A program made the translations under genes and the position numbers. This document shows positions 25,665 through 31,803 of a stretch of DNA of 35,966 nucleotides, in pieces. The stretch is taken from the NCBI GenBank assembly GCA_964591565.1, contig CAZQEC010000007.1, positions 1 to 35,966 of the forward strand, given 5' to 3'. Source of the DNA: CAZQEC01 sp964591565. GTDB lineage: Bacteria; Patescibacteriota; UBA1384; CAJBMM01. The first letter of the stretch is position 1, and every line of letters starts with the position of its first letter. Under the pieces are notes generated by a model. That model searched no databases. It was not told the DNA's origin and saw only the letters and a program-made list of their open reading frames with translations.

Positions 25665-25699
25665 TGTTTTATCCTACACATCCATATTAAAAGATAAAC

Positions 25700-25865
25700 G
25701 CGTGGGTAGCTAGTGGGTTAAGGAAATTATCAATTTTCAGTTTTCCCATCCTTCTCCGCCAGCTGGCGGATACGGATGGCAGGCAATTTTCAATGAATTA
25801 TCAATTACCAATTTGAAAATTGTTTTGTTATCCGTCATCTGTTCTCCGTCTTCCATCCTCGGCGA
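25700..25865. repeat. Heptamer arms around a CCGCCAGCTGGCGG palindrome
   Basis: AATTATC/AATTTTC units near 25726-25746 and a complementary-looking AATTTTCAATGAATTATCAAT stretch near 25787-25806 flank CCGCCAGCTGGCGG at about 25757. CCGTCAT/CTGTTCT/CCGTCTT/CCATCCT heptamers follow near 25834-25861. No gene is seen. Confidence 0.55.
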
Positions 25866-25880
25866 CATCCTCCACAACCA

Positions 25881-25910
25881 TTGACATTATCACCTCTGTT
25901 ATGCTACAAT
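25881..25910 (+). promoter_or_regulatory. Extended -10 promoter of the CHAP-like gene
   Basis: TTGACA (25881-25886) and TACAAT (25905-25910) are 18 bases apart, and TGC precedes the -10, giving an extended -10. Transcription would start near 25917, 17 bases before the first possible start codon. Confidence 0.8.
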
Positions 25911-25933
25911 GACTTACGTCTTTTCAAGTTCGC

Positions 25934-26575
25934 TTGGAAAGATTTGAGCAATCTGGGGGTACGAAGCTCAATACAATCCAAGGAGTACGTATTTGTACGT
26001 ATAAATCCTTGCGGTGGCTAGTTGTTCTTCAGCTAGTTTTAACGCCTTTTGCCACACCGCAAGTTTCGCACGCACAATCTTCGAATAGCACTCCGACCCC
26101 AGCTTGTACGATTAAATTTGACAATAAGCAGCCTGGCCAGCTTTGTGTACCCCAAACTTTAGAGTTTAAGCCAGGTGATTCAAACGCTACTATCGCGGAA
26201 AAAGCACGACAAGAAATAATCCAAAAACGTTTGGTCGCTTCTAGGCGTGCTAAAGCACTGGCCTTACAAAATGTATCTGATCAAAAAATAAAATTATATC
26301 CTGACGCTGGTCAATGTATTCCATTCGCTCGCGCCGTTAGTGGCTTGTCGATCAGTGGAACCGCTCGCAACGTTAGTACAAATTCGTCCGAGCCAAGCGT
26401 TGGTGCAGTCGTGATTACCGGTGAAAGCGTGGCTGGACACGCCGCCGTAGTTACAAAGGTAAACGAAGACTCGTTCGAGGTTATTGAGCGCAACTTTGAT
26501 CGTGGCTGGGTCACTAAACGTAATATTCCCAAATTAGCCCGATTTATCAAAGGATTTGTGAGTCCAACGTCATAG
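25934..26575 (+). CDS. Secreted CHAP-like (cysteine amidase fold) protein
   Basis: About 213 residues. A hydrophobic segment (WLVVLQLVLTPFATPQVSHAQ) is a signal peptide. The C-terminal half, DAGQCIPFAR...VGAVVITGE..AGHAAVVTKV..DSFEVIERNFDRGWV, has the Cys and His of CHAP/NlpC-type amidases in the right order and spacing, so it may cut peptidoglycan cross-links or be a binding relative. The start is uncertain: TTG at 25934 follows the promoter closely and has no ribosome site; an AAGGAG at 25980-25985 would favour an unusual ATT start 5 bases later, after which the signal peptide still fits. Downstream, tRNA-Trp lies on the other strand. Confidence 0.7.
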   Translation: MERFEQSGGTKLNTIQGVRICTYKSLRWLVVLQLVLTPFATPQVSHAQSSNSTPTPACTIKFDNKQPGQLCVPQTLEFKPGDSNATIAEKARQEIIQKRLVASRRAKALALQNVSDQKIKLYPDAGQCIPFARAVSGLSISGTARNVSTNSSEPSVGAVVITGESVAGHAAVVTKVNEDSFEVIERNFDRGWVTKRNIPKLARFIKGFVSPTS

Positions 26576-26612
26576 ATATCACTCTCACACACATTGATTA
26601 TTTATAAAAAAC

Positions 26613-26665
26613 GTGGCTATGAGCCACACCATCATTCATCATTCTTCATTCATAATTCGTCATTT
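26613..26665. repeat. GTGGC palindrome plus heptamer array beside tRNA-Trp
   Basis: GTGGCTATGAGCCAC (26613-26627) is followed by five 7-bp units of the CATCATT/CTTCATT/CATAATT type (26629-26665). The array ends 6 bases from the 3' CCA of tRNA-Trp, so it lies immediately downstream of that minus-strand gene. Confidence 0.75.
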
Positions 26666-26671
26666 TTATAT

Positions 26672-26745
26672 TGGCACGGGTGGAGGGAATCGGACCCCCG
26701 TTCGCAGTTTTGGAGACTGCCGTCCTACCACTGAACGACACCCGT
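26672..26745 (-). tRNA. tRNA-Trp (CCA anticodon)
   Basis: 74 nt on the minus strand. The acceptor stem ACGGGTG/CACCCGT, anticodon arm GCAGT-CTCCAAA-ACTGC (anticodon CCA) and T arm with GTCCGATTC are all intact. The discriminator is G and the 3' CCA is encoded. Confidence 0.95.
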
Positions 26746-26754
26746 AATATGAAG

Positions 26755-26860
26755 AAATTTATAATTAATAATTTATAATGCATATTATAGAGTGGCTAAT
26801 GCCACAATTCTATAAAGATATTTCCATCATTATGATTTATGAATTATCATTTATCCATTT
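26755..26860. repeat. Inverted heptamer element between tRNA-Trp and rpmG
   Basis: Left arm 26755-26789 (AAATTTA, TAATTAA, TAATTTA, TAATGCA and so on) and right arm 26824-26860 (complement begins AAATGGA, TAAATGA) are five 7-bp units each, in inverted orientation, with GTGGCTAATGCCAC (26791-26804) between. The right arm ends 7 bases from the rpmG stop. Same plan as the elements at 12327 and 16956. Confidence 0.82.
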
Positions 26861-26867
26861 CTTCTTT

Positions 26868-27032
26868 CTATTTCTTCTCTTTATGCAAAGTGTGTTTTTT
26901 GCACACCAAACAATGTTTTTTAAGTTGCAAGCGCTCGGTGGTGTTGGTCGAGTTGCGCTCGGTATGAACGTTACTTAAGCCACACACCTCGCAAACAAGC
27001 GTCGCCATTTTTCGTGCTTCTTTTTTAGCCAT
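26868..27032 (-). CDS. rpmG: Ribosomal protein bL33
   Basis: 54 residues, full length. VCEVCG...TERNSTNTTERLQLKKHC is the bL33 core, and two CxxC pairs (CEVC and CLVC) form the zinc-binding version. The end KKHTLHKEKK matches the family's KHT.HKE.K tail. It is a component of the 50S subunit. ATG at 27032 overlaps the end of the dCMP deaminase gene by 8 bases and has GGAG 7 bases upstream, so it is translationally coupled to it. A heptamer array follows its stop. Confidence 0.96.
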   Translation of the reverse strand: MAKKEARKMATLVCEVCGLSNVHTERNSTNTTERLQLKKHCLVCKKHTLHKEKK

Positions 27033-27477
27033 TCTCTATCTCCGTTAATTTTTTACTCAAATCAATCAATTCAATGCCAATCTGCTCAGCCACATCGTGT
27101 ATGCGCTCGTCACGATAAAACTCGCCGTAGACAATTTTGCGAATACCACTGTTGGAAATGAGCTTAAAACACTGCCAACACGGACTGGAAGTAGTGTACA
27201 AGGTGGATCCGTTCAACATCACTCCGTTACGAGCGGCTTGAATAATGGCATTTGCCTCGGCATGAATGGTGCGAACGCAATGGCCGTCCTCCATCATATG
27301 ATCCACCTCATCACAATGCTCTGTTCCAGCAATACTACCGTTGTAACCGGTCGAAAGAATTGATCGGTCTCGCACCACCACCGCTCCAACGTGCTTACGA
27401 TCACAAGTACCACGAGTGGAAACTTGGCGCGCGATTTCCATAAAATAATGATCCCAATCTAGTCGATTACTGGCCAC
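27025..27477 (-). CDS. dCMP deaminase (ComEB family)
   Basis: 150 residues of the zinc cytidine-deaminase fold. HAEANAI (His72-Glu74) and PCWQC (Cys100, Cys103) are the complete zinc site and proton shuttle, and GYNGSIAGTEHC is the substrate-binding loop of dCMP deaminases. The enzyme makes dUMP, the substrate for thymidylate synthesis. It overlaps the P-loop kinase gene by 11 bases at its start and rpmG by 8 at its end, so the three form one compact transcription unit. The pairing with a nucleotide kinase suggests a deoxynucleotide supply role. Confidence 0.95.
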   Translation of the reverse strand: MASNRLDWDHYFMEIARQVSTRGTCDRKHVGAVVVRDRSILSTGYNGSIAGTEHCDEVDHMMEDGHCVRTIHAEANAIIQAARNGVMLNGSTLYTTSSPCWQCFKLISNSGIRKIVYGEFYRDERIHDVAEQIGIELIDLSKKLTEIENG

Positions 27478-28024
27478 CGCGCACCTCCGCTACAATTTTG
27501 TCTAATTGTTGATGAAACGCATCCCAACCGTCGCCATTATCCACTACTATTTGCGCTTTTTCAACGCATGCGGCAATGTTTTGCTTAGTTGGATCATCGT
27601 TCTTGGCCTCGCGCTCCTCTTTTTCCTTCAATTCATCTAAAGTGCTTGGATCGCCCTCTTTTTGCCGCGCCAACATGCGCTCAAAACGCAACTCTAATGG
27701 GGCAGTGATGGCAATTAAATGAAAATCGTCGGCACCGGCAAGCTCATTAAGCTCGCCCGGGTTGCGAATACCCTCAACCACCACTTTTTCGCCCGGCTTG
27801 ATTGAACCAATAATTTTTTTGGACCAATAGCCAAAGCCGTGTTTGGCGCGCTGAACGTTGGCGTGATGGTACTCGGCGTCGCGACCCAAAGCGGTACCTA
27901 ATTCTTTAAGCTCGGCGCGAATCATATCGCCGTAGCCACGTTTGACAAAACCGTGCTTGGTCTGTAAATAATCGGCCGCCTCGCCCTTTCCCGCCGCAAA
28001 ATAACCAGTAATGCCAATAATCAT
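27467..28024 (-). CDS. P-loop nucleotide kinase-like protein (UPF0200/dephospho-CoA kinase-like)
   Basis: About 185 residues. GITGYFAAGKGEAADYL is a Walker A with GKG as in adenylate kinases, not GKS/T. KVVVEGIRNPGEL and LRFERMLARQKEGDPSTLDE match the archaeal-type UPF0200/AAA nucleotide kinase family, which is annotated loosely as dephospho-CoA kinase or dNMP kinase-like. ATG at 28024 is preferred because AAAGGA lies 8 bases upstream; the longer start at 28069 adds 15 residues without support. Its overlap with dCMP deaminase suggests a deoxynucleoside monophosphate substrate, which is inference only. Confidence 0.85.
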   Translation of the reverse strand: MIIGITGYFAAGKGEAADYLQTKHGFVKRGYGDMIRAELKELGTALGRDAEYHHANVQRAKHGFGYWSKKIIGSIKPGEKVVVEGIRNPGELNELAGADDFHLIAITAPLELRFERMLARQKEGDPSTLDELKEKEEREAKNDDPTKQNIAACVEKAQIVVDNGDGWDAFHQQLDKIVAEVRGGQ

Positions 28025-28109
28025 TAAAATGATCCTTTTAGATATGTTGACCAAATCTTGCTTGATCATATCATTTATTGGTCATTTATGGAAGAAAAAT
28101 GCCTTTAAT

Positions 28110-28256
28110 TAGTAGTAGAAATAGTTCTCCCTAACGCTCGAACCATACTCGCCACCATTCCATCATCTATTTTCCATCTTCCATCTTCTAAATTGGAGCC
28201 GATGGTTGCGAACGAATGTGAGCAATTACGGCGAAATCCTGAGCCTGTCGAAGGAT
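28110..28256. repeat. Intergenic repeats before tRNA-Thr(GGT)
   Basis: GTTC...GAAC stem-loop with CTCCCTAACGCTC loop near 28123-28142, TTCCATC-family heptamers at 28161-28195, and a hairpin of the ATCCTGAGCCTGTCGAAGGAT type near 28237-28256 that runs straight into the tRNA 3' end. No gene is seen. Confidence 0.55.
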
Positions 28257-28332
28257 TGGAGCCCATGAGGAGAATTGAACTCCTGACCTCATTCTTACCA
28301 AGAATGTGCTCTGCCAACTGAGCTACATGGGC
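28257..28332 (-). tRNA. tRNA-Thr (GGT anticodon)
   Basis: 76 nt. Acceptor stem GCCCATG/CATGGGC, D arm GCTCAGTTGGCAGAGC, anticodon arm CATTC-TTGGTAA-GAATG (anticodon GGT), T arm CAGGAGTTCAATTCTCCT. Discriminator T and encoded 3' CCA. Confidence 0.96.
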
Positions 28333-28337
28333 AAAAT

Positions 28338-28372
28338 AACAATTAACTATTAACAGTTAACAGTTAACAAAG
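28338..28372. repeat. Heptamer array (AACAGTT family) beside tRNA-Thr(GGT)
   Basis: Five 7-bp units (AACAATT, AACTATT, AACAGTT twice, AACAAAG) begin 5 bases beyond the 5' end of tRNA-Thr(GGT). Complement of the GTTAATT family at 29151-29185. Confidence 0.8.
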
Positions 28373-28398
28373 AAAATGTGCGAGCAAATGCCACAAAG

Positions 28399-28923
28399 TT
28401 ATGCGCCAGACGTCAGCAGCTTCTTCTCTAAATGAGTCACTCTTTTTTCTAAATGATCATGATCGGCTAAGTCAACATTACGACTTATGATAACCTTGAC
28501 GGATTCAAGCGTTTCGGTGTTCATATCAATCTTCTTTTCGCTATTAGCAATTGCTTGTGTGTTCAAATCGATCTTGGCTGTGTTCGCGGCAATACCTTGT
28601 GTGTTCATATCGATCTTGGCTGTGTTCGCGGCAATTGCGACGTTGTTCTTTTCAATATTTATAGTATTTTTGTCAATGGCAAGAGTGTTCATTGTAATCG
28701 CTTCGGTATTCATCGCCACCATTTCAAAGAGTGCGTCAAATTTTTTCGTATGTTCCATTTGCACTTCAATTACTGGCTTGAGTCGGTTATCGTACTCTTC
28801 GAACAACATCTGCTGATGCCGTTTGATCTCAATCATTTGGTCGCTAAATCGCTTTTCGAGCATACCAGACGGTCGATTGAGATACTGTTCAAGCTGTGCA
28901 AAATCGCGTTTTTCTAATGCCAT
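28399..28923 (-). CDS. Coiled-coil protein with repeated IxxNTxx heptads
   Basis: About 174 residues, cytoplasmic (no signal or membrane segment). Roughly residues 65-140 are ten consecutive heptads, each with Ile/Val at a and Asn at d, mostly followed by Thr: for example IAANTAKIDMNTQGI. Established structural work links this N@d pattern (I/V-x-x-N-T-x-x) to trimeric coiled coils that bind chloride in the core, best known from trimeric autotransporter stalks. The end (LADHDHLEKRVTHLEKKL) is a short leucine-zipper-like segment. ATG at 28923 has GGAG 6 bases upstream; a longer frame to 29055 reads antisense to tRNA-Tyr and is artefactual. 42-bp near-identical copies at 28555-28638 encode two-heptad units. 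Function unknown. Confidence 0.8.
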   Translation of the reverse strand: MALEKRDFAQLEQYLNRPSGMLEKRFSDQMIEIKRHQQMLFEEYDNRLKPVIEVQMEHTKKFDALFEMVAMNTEAITMNTLAIDKNTINIEKNNVAIAANTAKIDMNTQGIAANTAKIDLNTQAIANSEKKIDMNTETLESVKVIISRNVDLADHDHLEKRVTHLEKKLLTSGA

Positions 28924-28992
28924 TTTTTCTCCGTGTATTGTCATTTTAAGGTAACTCAAAGGATTGTCAAATTGGTCTGGTCTTTTAGCGCT

Positions 28993-29019
28993 CCATCTTC
29001 TATCTTCTATCTTCCGAAC
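28993..29019. repeat. Heptamer array (CTATCTT family) abutting tRNA-Tyr
   Basis: CCATCTT, CTATCTT, CTATCTT and a diverged unit (CCGAAC plus one) lead directly into the encoded CCA end of tRNA-Tyr at 29020. Confidence 0.75.
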
Positions 29020-29106
29020 TGGTGCTGGGGGAGGGATTCGAACCCCCGAAGCCACAAGGGCGTCTGATTTACAGTCAGATACAGTTGACCACTTTGTTAC
29101 CCCAGC
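29020..29106 (-). tRNA. tRNA-Tyr (GTA anticodon)
   Basis: 87 nt class II tRNA. Acceptor stem GCTGGGG/CCCCAGC, anticodon arm TCTGA-CTGTAAA-TCAGA (anticodon GTA), long variable arm CGCCCTTGTGGCTTC and T arm GGGGGTTCGAATCCCTCC. Discriminator A, encoded CCA. Confidence 0.96.
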
Positions 29107-29150
29107 TCATAATCACTTAACACTACTTGCTATTTAAAATATCTTCCACC

Positions 29151-29185
29151 GTTAATTGTTAATAGTTAATTGTTTCCAGTTTCCG
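29151..29185. repeat. Heptamer array (GTTAATT family) between tRNA-Tyr and tRNA-Thr
   Basis: Five 7-bp units (GTTAATT, GTTAATA, GTTAATT, GTTTCCA, GTTTCCG) end 12 bases before the 3' CCA of tRNA-Thr(TGT), so the array is immediately downstream of that minus-strand tRNA. The complementary array lies on its other side. Confidence 0.75.
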
Positions 29186-29197
29186 CCTTCGGTGGAT

Positions 29198-29273
29198 TGG
29201 AGCCGATGAGGAGACTCGAACTCCTGACCGATGGTTTACAAAACCATTGCTCTACCAGCTGAGCTACATCGGC
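29198..29273 (-). tRNA. tRNA-Thr (TGT anticodon)
   Basis: 76 nt. Acceptor stem GCCGATG/CATCGGC, D arm GCTCAGCTGGTAGAGC, anticodon arm ATGGT-TTTGTAA-ACCAT (anticodon TGT), T arm CAGGAGTTCGAGTCTCCT. Discriminator T, encoded CCA. Together with the GGT tRNA at 28257 it covers ACC/ACU and ACA codons. Confidence 0.96.
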
Positions 29274-29282
29274 TTGGAAGAA

Positions 29283-29373
29283 ACTATCAACAGTTAACAA
29301 TTAACAATTAACCATTAACAATGAAAATAAATTCCTTATTGATAATTGAAAATTGTACATTGATAATTATTTT
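29283..29373. repeat. Two heptamer arrays (ACAATTA and TTGATAA families)
   Basis: 29283-29324 is six units of the ACAATTA/ACAGTTA type, complementary to the array at 29151-29185 across the tRNA. 29339-29373 is five units of the TTGATAA/TTGAAAA type. Confidence 0.75.
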
Positions 29374-29446
29374 ATATTTTACCAGATCGTGCTAGCTTCA
29401 GCAAGATACGTTTCTTTGATACACTGTGTCTGACAGGATCACCCCA

Positions 29447-30151
29447 ATGCACGAATCCACGCACATTCCTTCAGAGCAGTTTTTGTCCACCGGACAAACG
29501 TTTTTAATCATAGCCCCACCTGATTTGTGGCCAAAAATACTGGATTTGGCGATAAATCTATGGAGCGTATCAAAATTTGATATCACCCACCTTCAAATTG
29601 ACAACCTTAATATTGAGTCAGCCAGACTTTTGCGATCGGACTCTTTGAAAAAACCGTCAAACGGTCAATCGCGTTTGTGCGTTATCGATCACATGGATTT
29701 CGTCACACCCGAGATAGCCAATACGTTACTGAAAGTACTAGAGGAGCCAGCGGCGCAAACGCGCTTTATACTCTTTAGCCAAACCGCCAACATCTTGCCA
29801 ACAGTACTGTCGCGGTGTCAAACCTGGCAATCAGCGCAACCAATTTTAGACAACGATCTCATTTTACCCCTTGATCGATCCATAGATTTTGGTACAGTGA
29901 GCTTAAGAATTGCCGAGGTGGTTAAATTGAAGCAAACCAGTCGCTTAATCGACCAATGGTCAAAGCAACTGTTAGTCGAGCTCAATCCACCCGTCAATTT
30001 ATTGCATTGGCTGATCGAAATGCGGCACCTAGCCACAACCAGTCAAATTAATCAATCCTTATTTTTGGAGTATGCATGGCTAGCCTGGCGCCACAATTTG
30101 CCAGTTCCACCATCAATCGAAAGAGAGCAGTTTAAACATGGGCATATTTGA
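29447..30151 (+). CDS. holB: HolB-like protein (DNA polymerase III delta' type), no P-loop
   Basis: About 234 residues. LCVIDHMDFVTPEIANTLLKVLEEPAAQTRFILFSQTANILPTVLSRCQ is the clamp-loader core, with the LEEP and SRC motifs typical of delta'. The P-loop position is FLIIAPPDLWPKILDLA, so no Gly-Lys is present, and no zinc module is seen; delta' subunits do not need to hydrolyse ATP. It is short (most delta' exceed 300 residues), so only the AAA lid and a brief C-terminal helix region remain. It would help load the sliding clamp. ATG at 29447 has AGGA 9 bases upstream; GTG at 29426 is the longer alternative. The TPR gene overlaps its end by 14 bases. Confidence 0.82.
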   Translation: MHESTHIPSEQFLSTGQTFLIIAPPDLWPKILDLAINLWSVSKFDITHLQIDNLNIESARLLRSDSLKKPSNGQSRLCVIDHMDFVTPEIANTLLKVLEEPAAQTRFILFSQTANILPTVLSRCQTWQSAQPILDNDLILPLDRSIDFGTVSLRIAEVVKLKQTSRLIDQWSKQLLVELNPPVNLLHWLIEMRHLATTSQINQSLFLEYAWLAWRHNLPVPPSIEREQFKHGHI

Positions 30152-30914
30152 GATTATTATTATTATAGCGGCGGCGATTATCTTTATTATATTAATTCGC
30201 CGTTTTCCCGACACGTCTGAACATTTAGATATCTCGTCGCATATTAAATTCAATCGTCCAAAAATATCTTTCGGCTTCTTGGCAAATAGCTGGCGAATGT
30301 TTTTAGCCAAAATTCGCAGACAACCAAAGTCTGACTTTTGGCCCGAAGACGGGGCTGAAGCAGATAATGATATGTCCGATAAACATCAGTTCGAACCCGG
30401 CCGTGATCCGAAGGATCTCGAAAATTATACCCCAGCTGTAAAACAGCTATTGAGTTTGGCTGGTGAGCATTATGATGGCGGCAGACTGCGTGAGGCCGAA
30501 GATTTGTATCTGAAAGCGGCCTCCGAAGATCCAAAGTGTGTGTTGGCTTACAACCGACTCGGGCAAATTTACTTAAAACGTCCCGAAGCACTAGACGATG
30601 CCGAGGAAGCTTTCCGTCAAGCATATAAGTTTGATCCGGAAAATGGCTTTATTTTGGATAATTTAGGGTTAGTCAACTTCGCCAAAGGTTTATTTAATGA
30701 AGCCATTAATTTTTACGAAAAATCGATTGAGGCAAATAAGCAAATTGCGGAACGCCACGCTCATTTGGGACTGGCCTTTCTTTCGCTCCGCCATTACGCC
30801 AAAGCGGTACGACATTTGGCTCGCGCCTGGGCGTTAGAGCCATCGAACGATGAATACAAAGCGTTATTAGATGACGCCAAAGACCGTGAACGACGCTTGC
30901 GGTCACAAAAATAA
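30138..30914 (+). CDS. Membrane-anchored TPR protein
   Basis: 258 residues. MGIFEIIIIIAAAIIFIILI is an N-terminal membrane anchor; residues 100-250 are four TPR units, the clearest being CVLAYNRLGQIYLKRPEALDDAEEAFRQAYKFDP and ILDNLGLVNFAKGLFNEAINFYEKSIEAN. TPR proteins scaffold protein complexes; the partner is unknown. It overlaps holB by 14 bases, so it is probably co-transcribed with it, but that says nothing definite on function. Confidence 0.88.
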   Translation: MGIFEIIIIIAAAIIFIILIRRFPDTSEHLDISSHIKFNRPKISFGFLANSWRMFLAKIRRQPKSDFWPEDGAEADNDMSDKHQFEPGRDPKDLENYTPAVKQLLSLAGEHYDGGRLREAEDLYLKAASEDPKCVLAYNRLGQIYLKRPEALDDAEEAFRQAYKFDPENGFILDNLGLVNFAKGLFNEAINFYEKSIEANKQIAERHAHLGLAFLSLRHYAKAVRHLARAWALEPSNDEYKALLDDAKDRERRLRSQK

Positions 30915-30919
30915 ATTGA

Positions 30920-31030
30920 CTCATTAGTTCTCGCATACGCTCGAACAATAATCGCTTGTCGCTCATTAGTTCTCGCATACGCTCGAACAATAATCGCTTG
31001 TCGCTCATTAGTTCTCGCATACGCTCGAAC
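30920..31030. repeat. 42-bp tandem repeat, 2.6 copies
   Basis: 30920-30961 and 30962-31003 are identical 42-bp units; 31004-31030 is a third, partial copy. Each has a GTTC...GAAC stem with loop TCGCATACGCTC. Related single stem-loops are at 8775-8850 and 28123-28142. The period equals six heptamers. Confidence 0.92.
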
Positions 31031-31051
31031 TATAATTAACTAATTGATTGC

Positions 31052-31369
31052 TTAAAAATCTACAGCCACTGTGTGGCTTTGGACAGTATTTTCGGTGTGA
31101 GATTTTGGCTTGAGAGTGGTAAAACAATCATCGCATAGCAATGTCTCGGGATAAGTGACAGTAAACGTCACCTGGGCAACTTTGCCACAATGAGTGCATT
31201 TAACATTTGAAACGCGCGCAATTTTTTCGTCCCGCGCTTTGCGCCGACAGTCTTTGCATTTGCTCGGCTCGTTTGTCAAACCCTTGCTGGCAAAAAATTC
31301 CTGTTCACTAGCACTAAAAATAAACTCTTTGCCACAGGTTTTACATTCTAAAACACGATCTTTTGACAC
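31052..31369 (-). CDS. Zinc-ribbon protein (CxxC-x17-CxxC type)
   Basis: 105 residues with four CxxC pairs: CKTC (9-12), CKDC (about 38-41), CTHC (about 58-61) and CDDC (about 79-82), giving two zinc ribbons. ECKTCGKEFIFSASEQEFF..KG is a short zinc domain found in many CPR small proteins. Possible nucleic-acid or ribosome-associated role is inference. The start is GTG at 31369; AAGG is too close upstream to serve as a ribosome site, so the true start is uncertain. The 42-bp tandem repeat lies beyond its 3' end. Confidence 0.78.
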   Translation of the reverse strand: MSKDRVLECKTCGKEFIFSASEQEFFASKGLTNEPSKCKDCRRKARDEKIARVSNVKCTHCGKVAQVTFTVTYPETLLCDDCFTTLKPKSHTENTVQSHTVAVDF

Positions 31370-31377
31370 GCCTTGTC

Positions 31378-31475
31378 CAATTTTTAATTTATAATTTATA
31401 ATTTTTAATGAATTATCAATTTTTAGTTTTCAACTATCAATGTGATCGTATCATGTATATCGTATGGGGTATCAG
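31378..31475. repeat. AATTTAT and GTATCAG heptamer arrays
   Basis: 31380-31407 has units of the AATTTTT/AATTTAT type; 31410-31440 continues with AATTATC/AATTTTT-like units; 31448-31475 is four GTAT-type units matching, with flanking bases, the array at 21958-21989. Confidence 0.7.
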
Positions 31476-31507
31476 GCAACAAACGGGAATAATTAAAACC
31501 TCTTTCC

Positions 31508-31542
31508 CTAATACATTATACCTGATACCTGATACTTGATAC
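31508..31542. repeat. Heptamer array (CTGATAC family) at the rpmB stop
   Basis: Five 7-bp units (CTAATAC, ATTATAC, CTGATAC twice, TTGATAC) end 3 bases before the stop codon of rpmB (complement of 31546-31548). With 31448-31475 it makes an inverted pair separated by 32 bases. Confidence 0.85.
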
Positions 31543-31545
31543 TTC

Positions 31546-31710
31546 TTATACTACTTGATATTTTTTCAGCGTGCGACTACAACGAGTACAAATCATTATC
31601 CCATTATTTTTCTGCAAATTGGGTTTTAAGCGACGGGTCGTTTTGTGTACAGAATTTGGTATATTATGCGCCATAATCGAAGTTTTAGCACACAGCTGAC
31701 AAATTGCCAT
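31546..31710 (-). CDS. rpmB: Ribosomal protein bL28
   Basis: 54 residues, close to usual length. CQLCAKTSIMAHNIPNSVHK opens with the CxxC and the family's NxxSH-like stretch, TTRRLKPNLQKNNG is the bL28 core, and CTRCSRTLKKY supplies the second CxxC. It is a zinc-binding 50S protein. ATG at 31710 has AAAGGAA 6 bases upstream. It faces the divergent site-2 protease gene across a 90-base promoter region. Confidence 0.95.
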   Translation of the reverse strand: MAICQLCAKTSIMAHNIPNSVHKTTRRLKPNLQKNNGIMICTRCSRTLKKYQVV

Positions 31711-31726
31711 CAATTATTCCTTTTGC

Positions 31727-31755
31727 TTGAGCATTAATATTTCGTATGCTACAGT
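31727..31755 (+). promoter_or_regulatory. Extended -10 promoter of the site-2 protease gene
   Basis: TTGAGC (31727-31732) and TACAGT (31750-31755) are 17 bases apart with TGC before the -10. The leader to ATG at 31804 would be about 42 bases and holds GGAAAG 7-8 bases before the start. Confidence 0.6.
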
Positions 31756-31803
31756 TACCTAATCTACCCTTAAATAATAACCTAAAATTGGAAAGTTTGC
31801 AAT

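Noticed and set aside
28105..28317. 70-residue minus-strand frame beside tRNA-Thr
   Set aside because: Overlaps the tRNA and repeats.
28924..29055. N-terminal extension of the coiled-coil gene (GVRIPPPAP start)
   Set aside because: It reads antisense to tRNA-Tyr, a common artefact; ATG at 28923 with GGAG is better.
30706..31020. Minus-strand frame with MRELMSDKRLLFE repeats
   Set aside because: The repeat in the protein is the 42-bp DNA repeat, and it overlaps the TPR gene.
30920..31030. Possible CRISPR array
   Set aside because: The 42-bp unit repeats without unique spacers and no cas genes are near; a tandem repeat.
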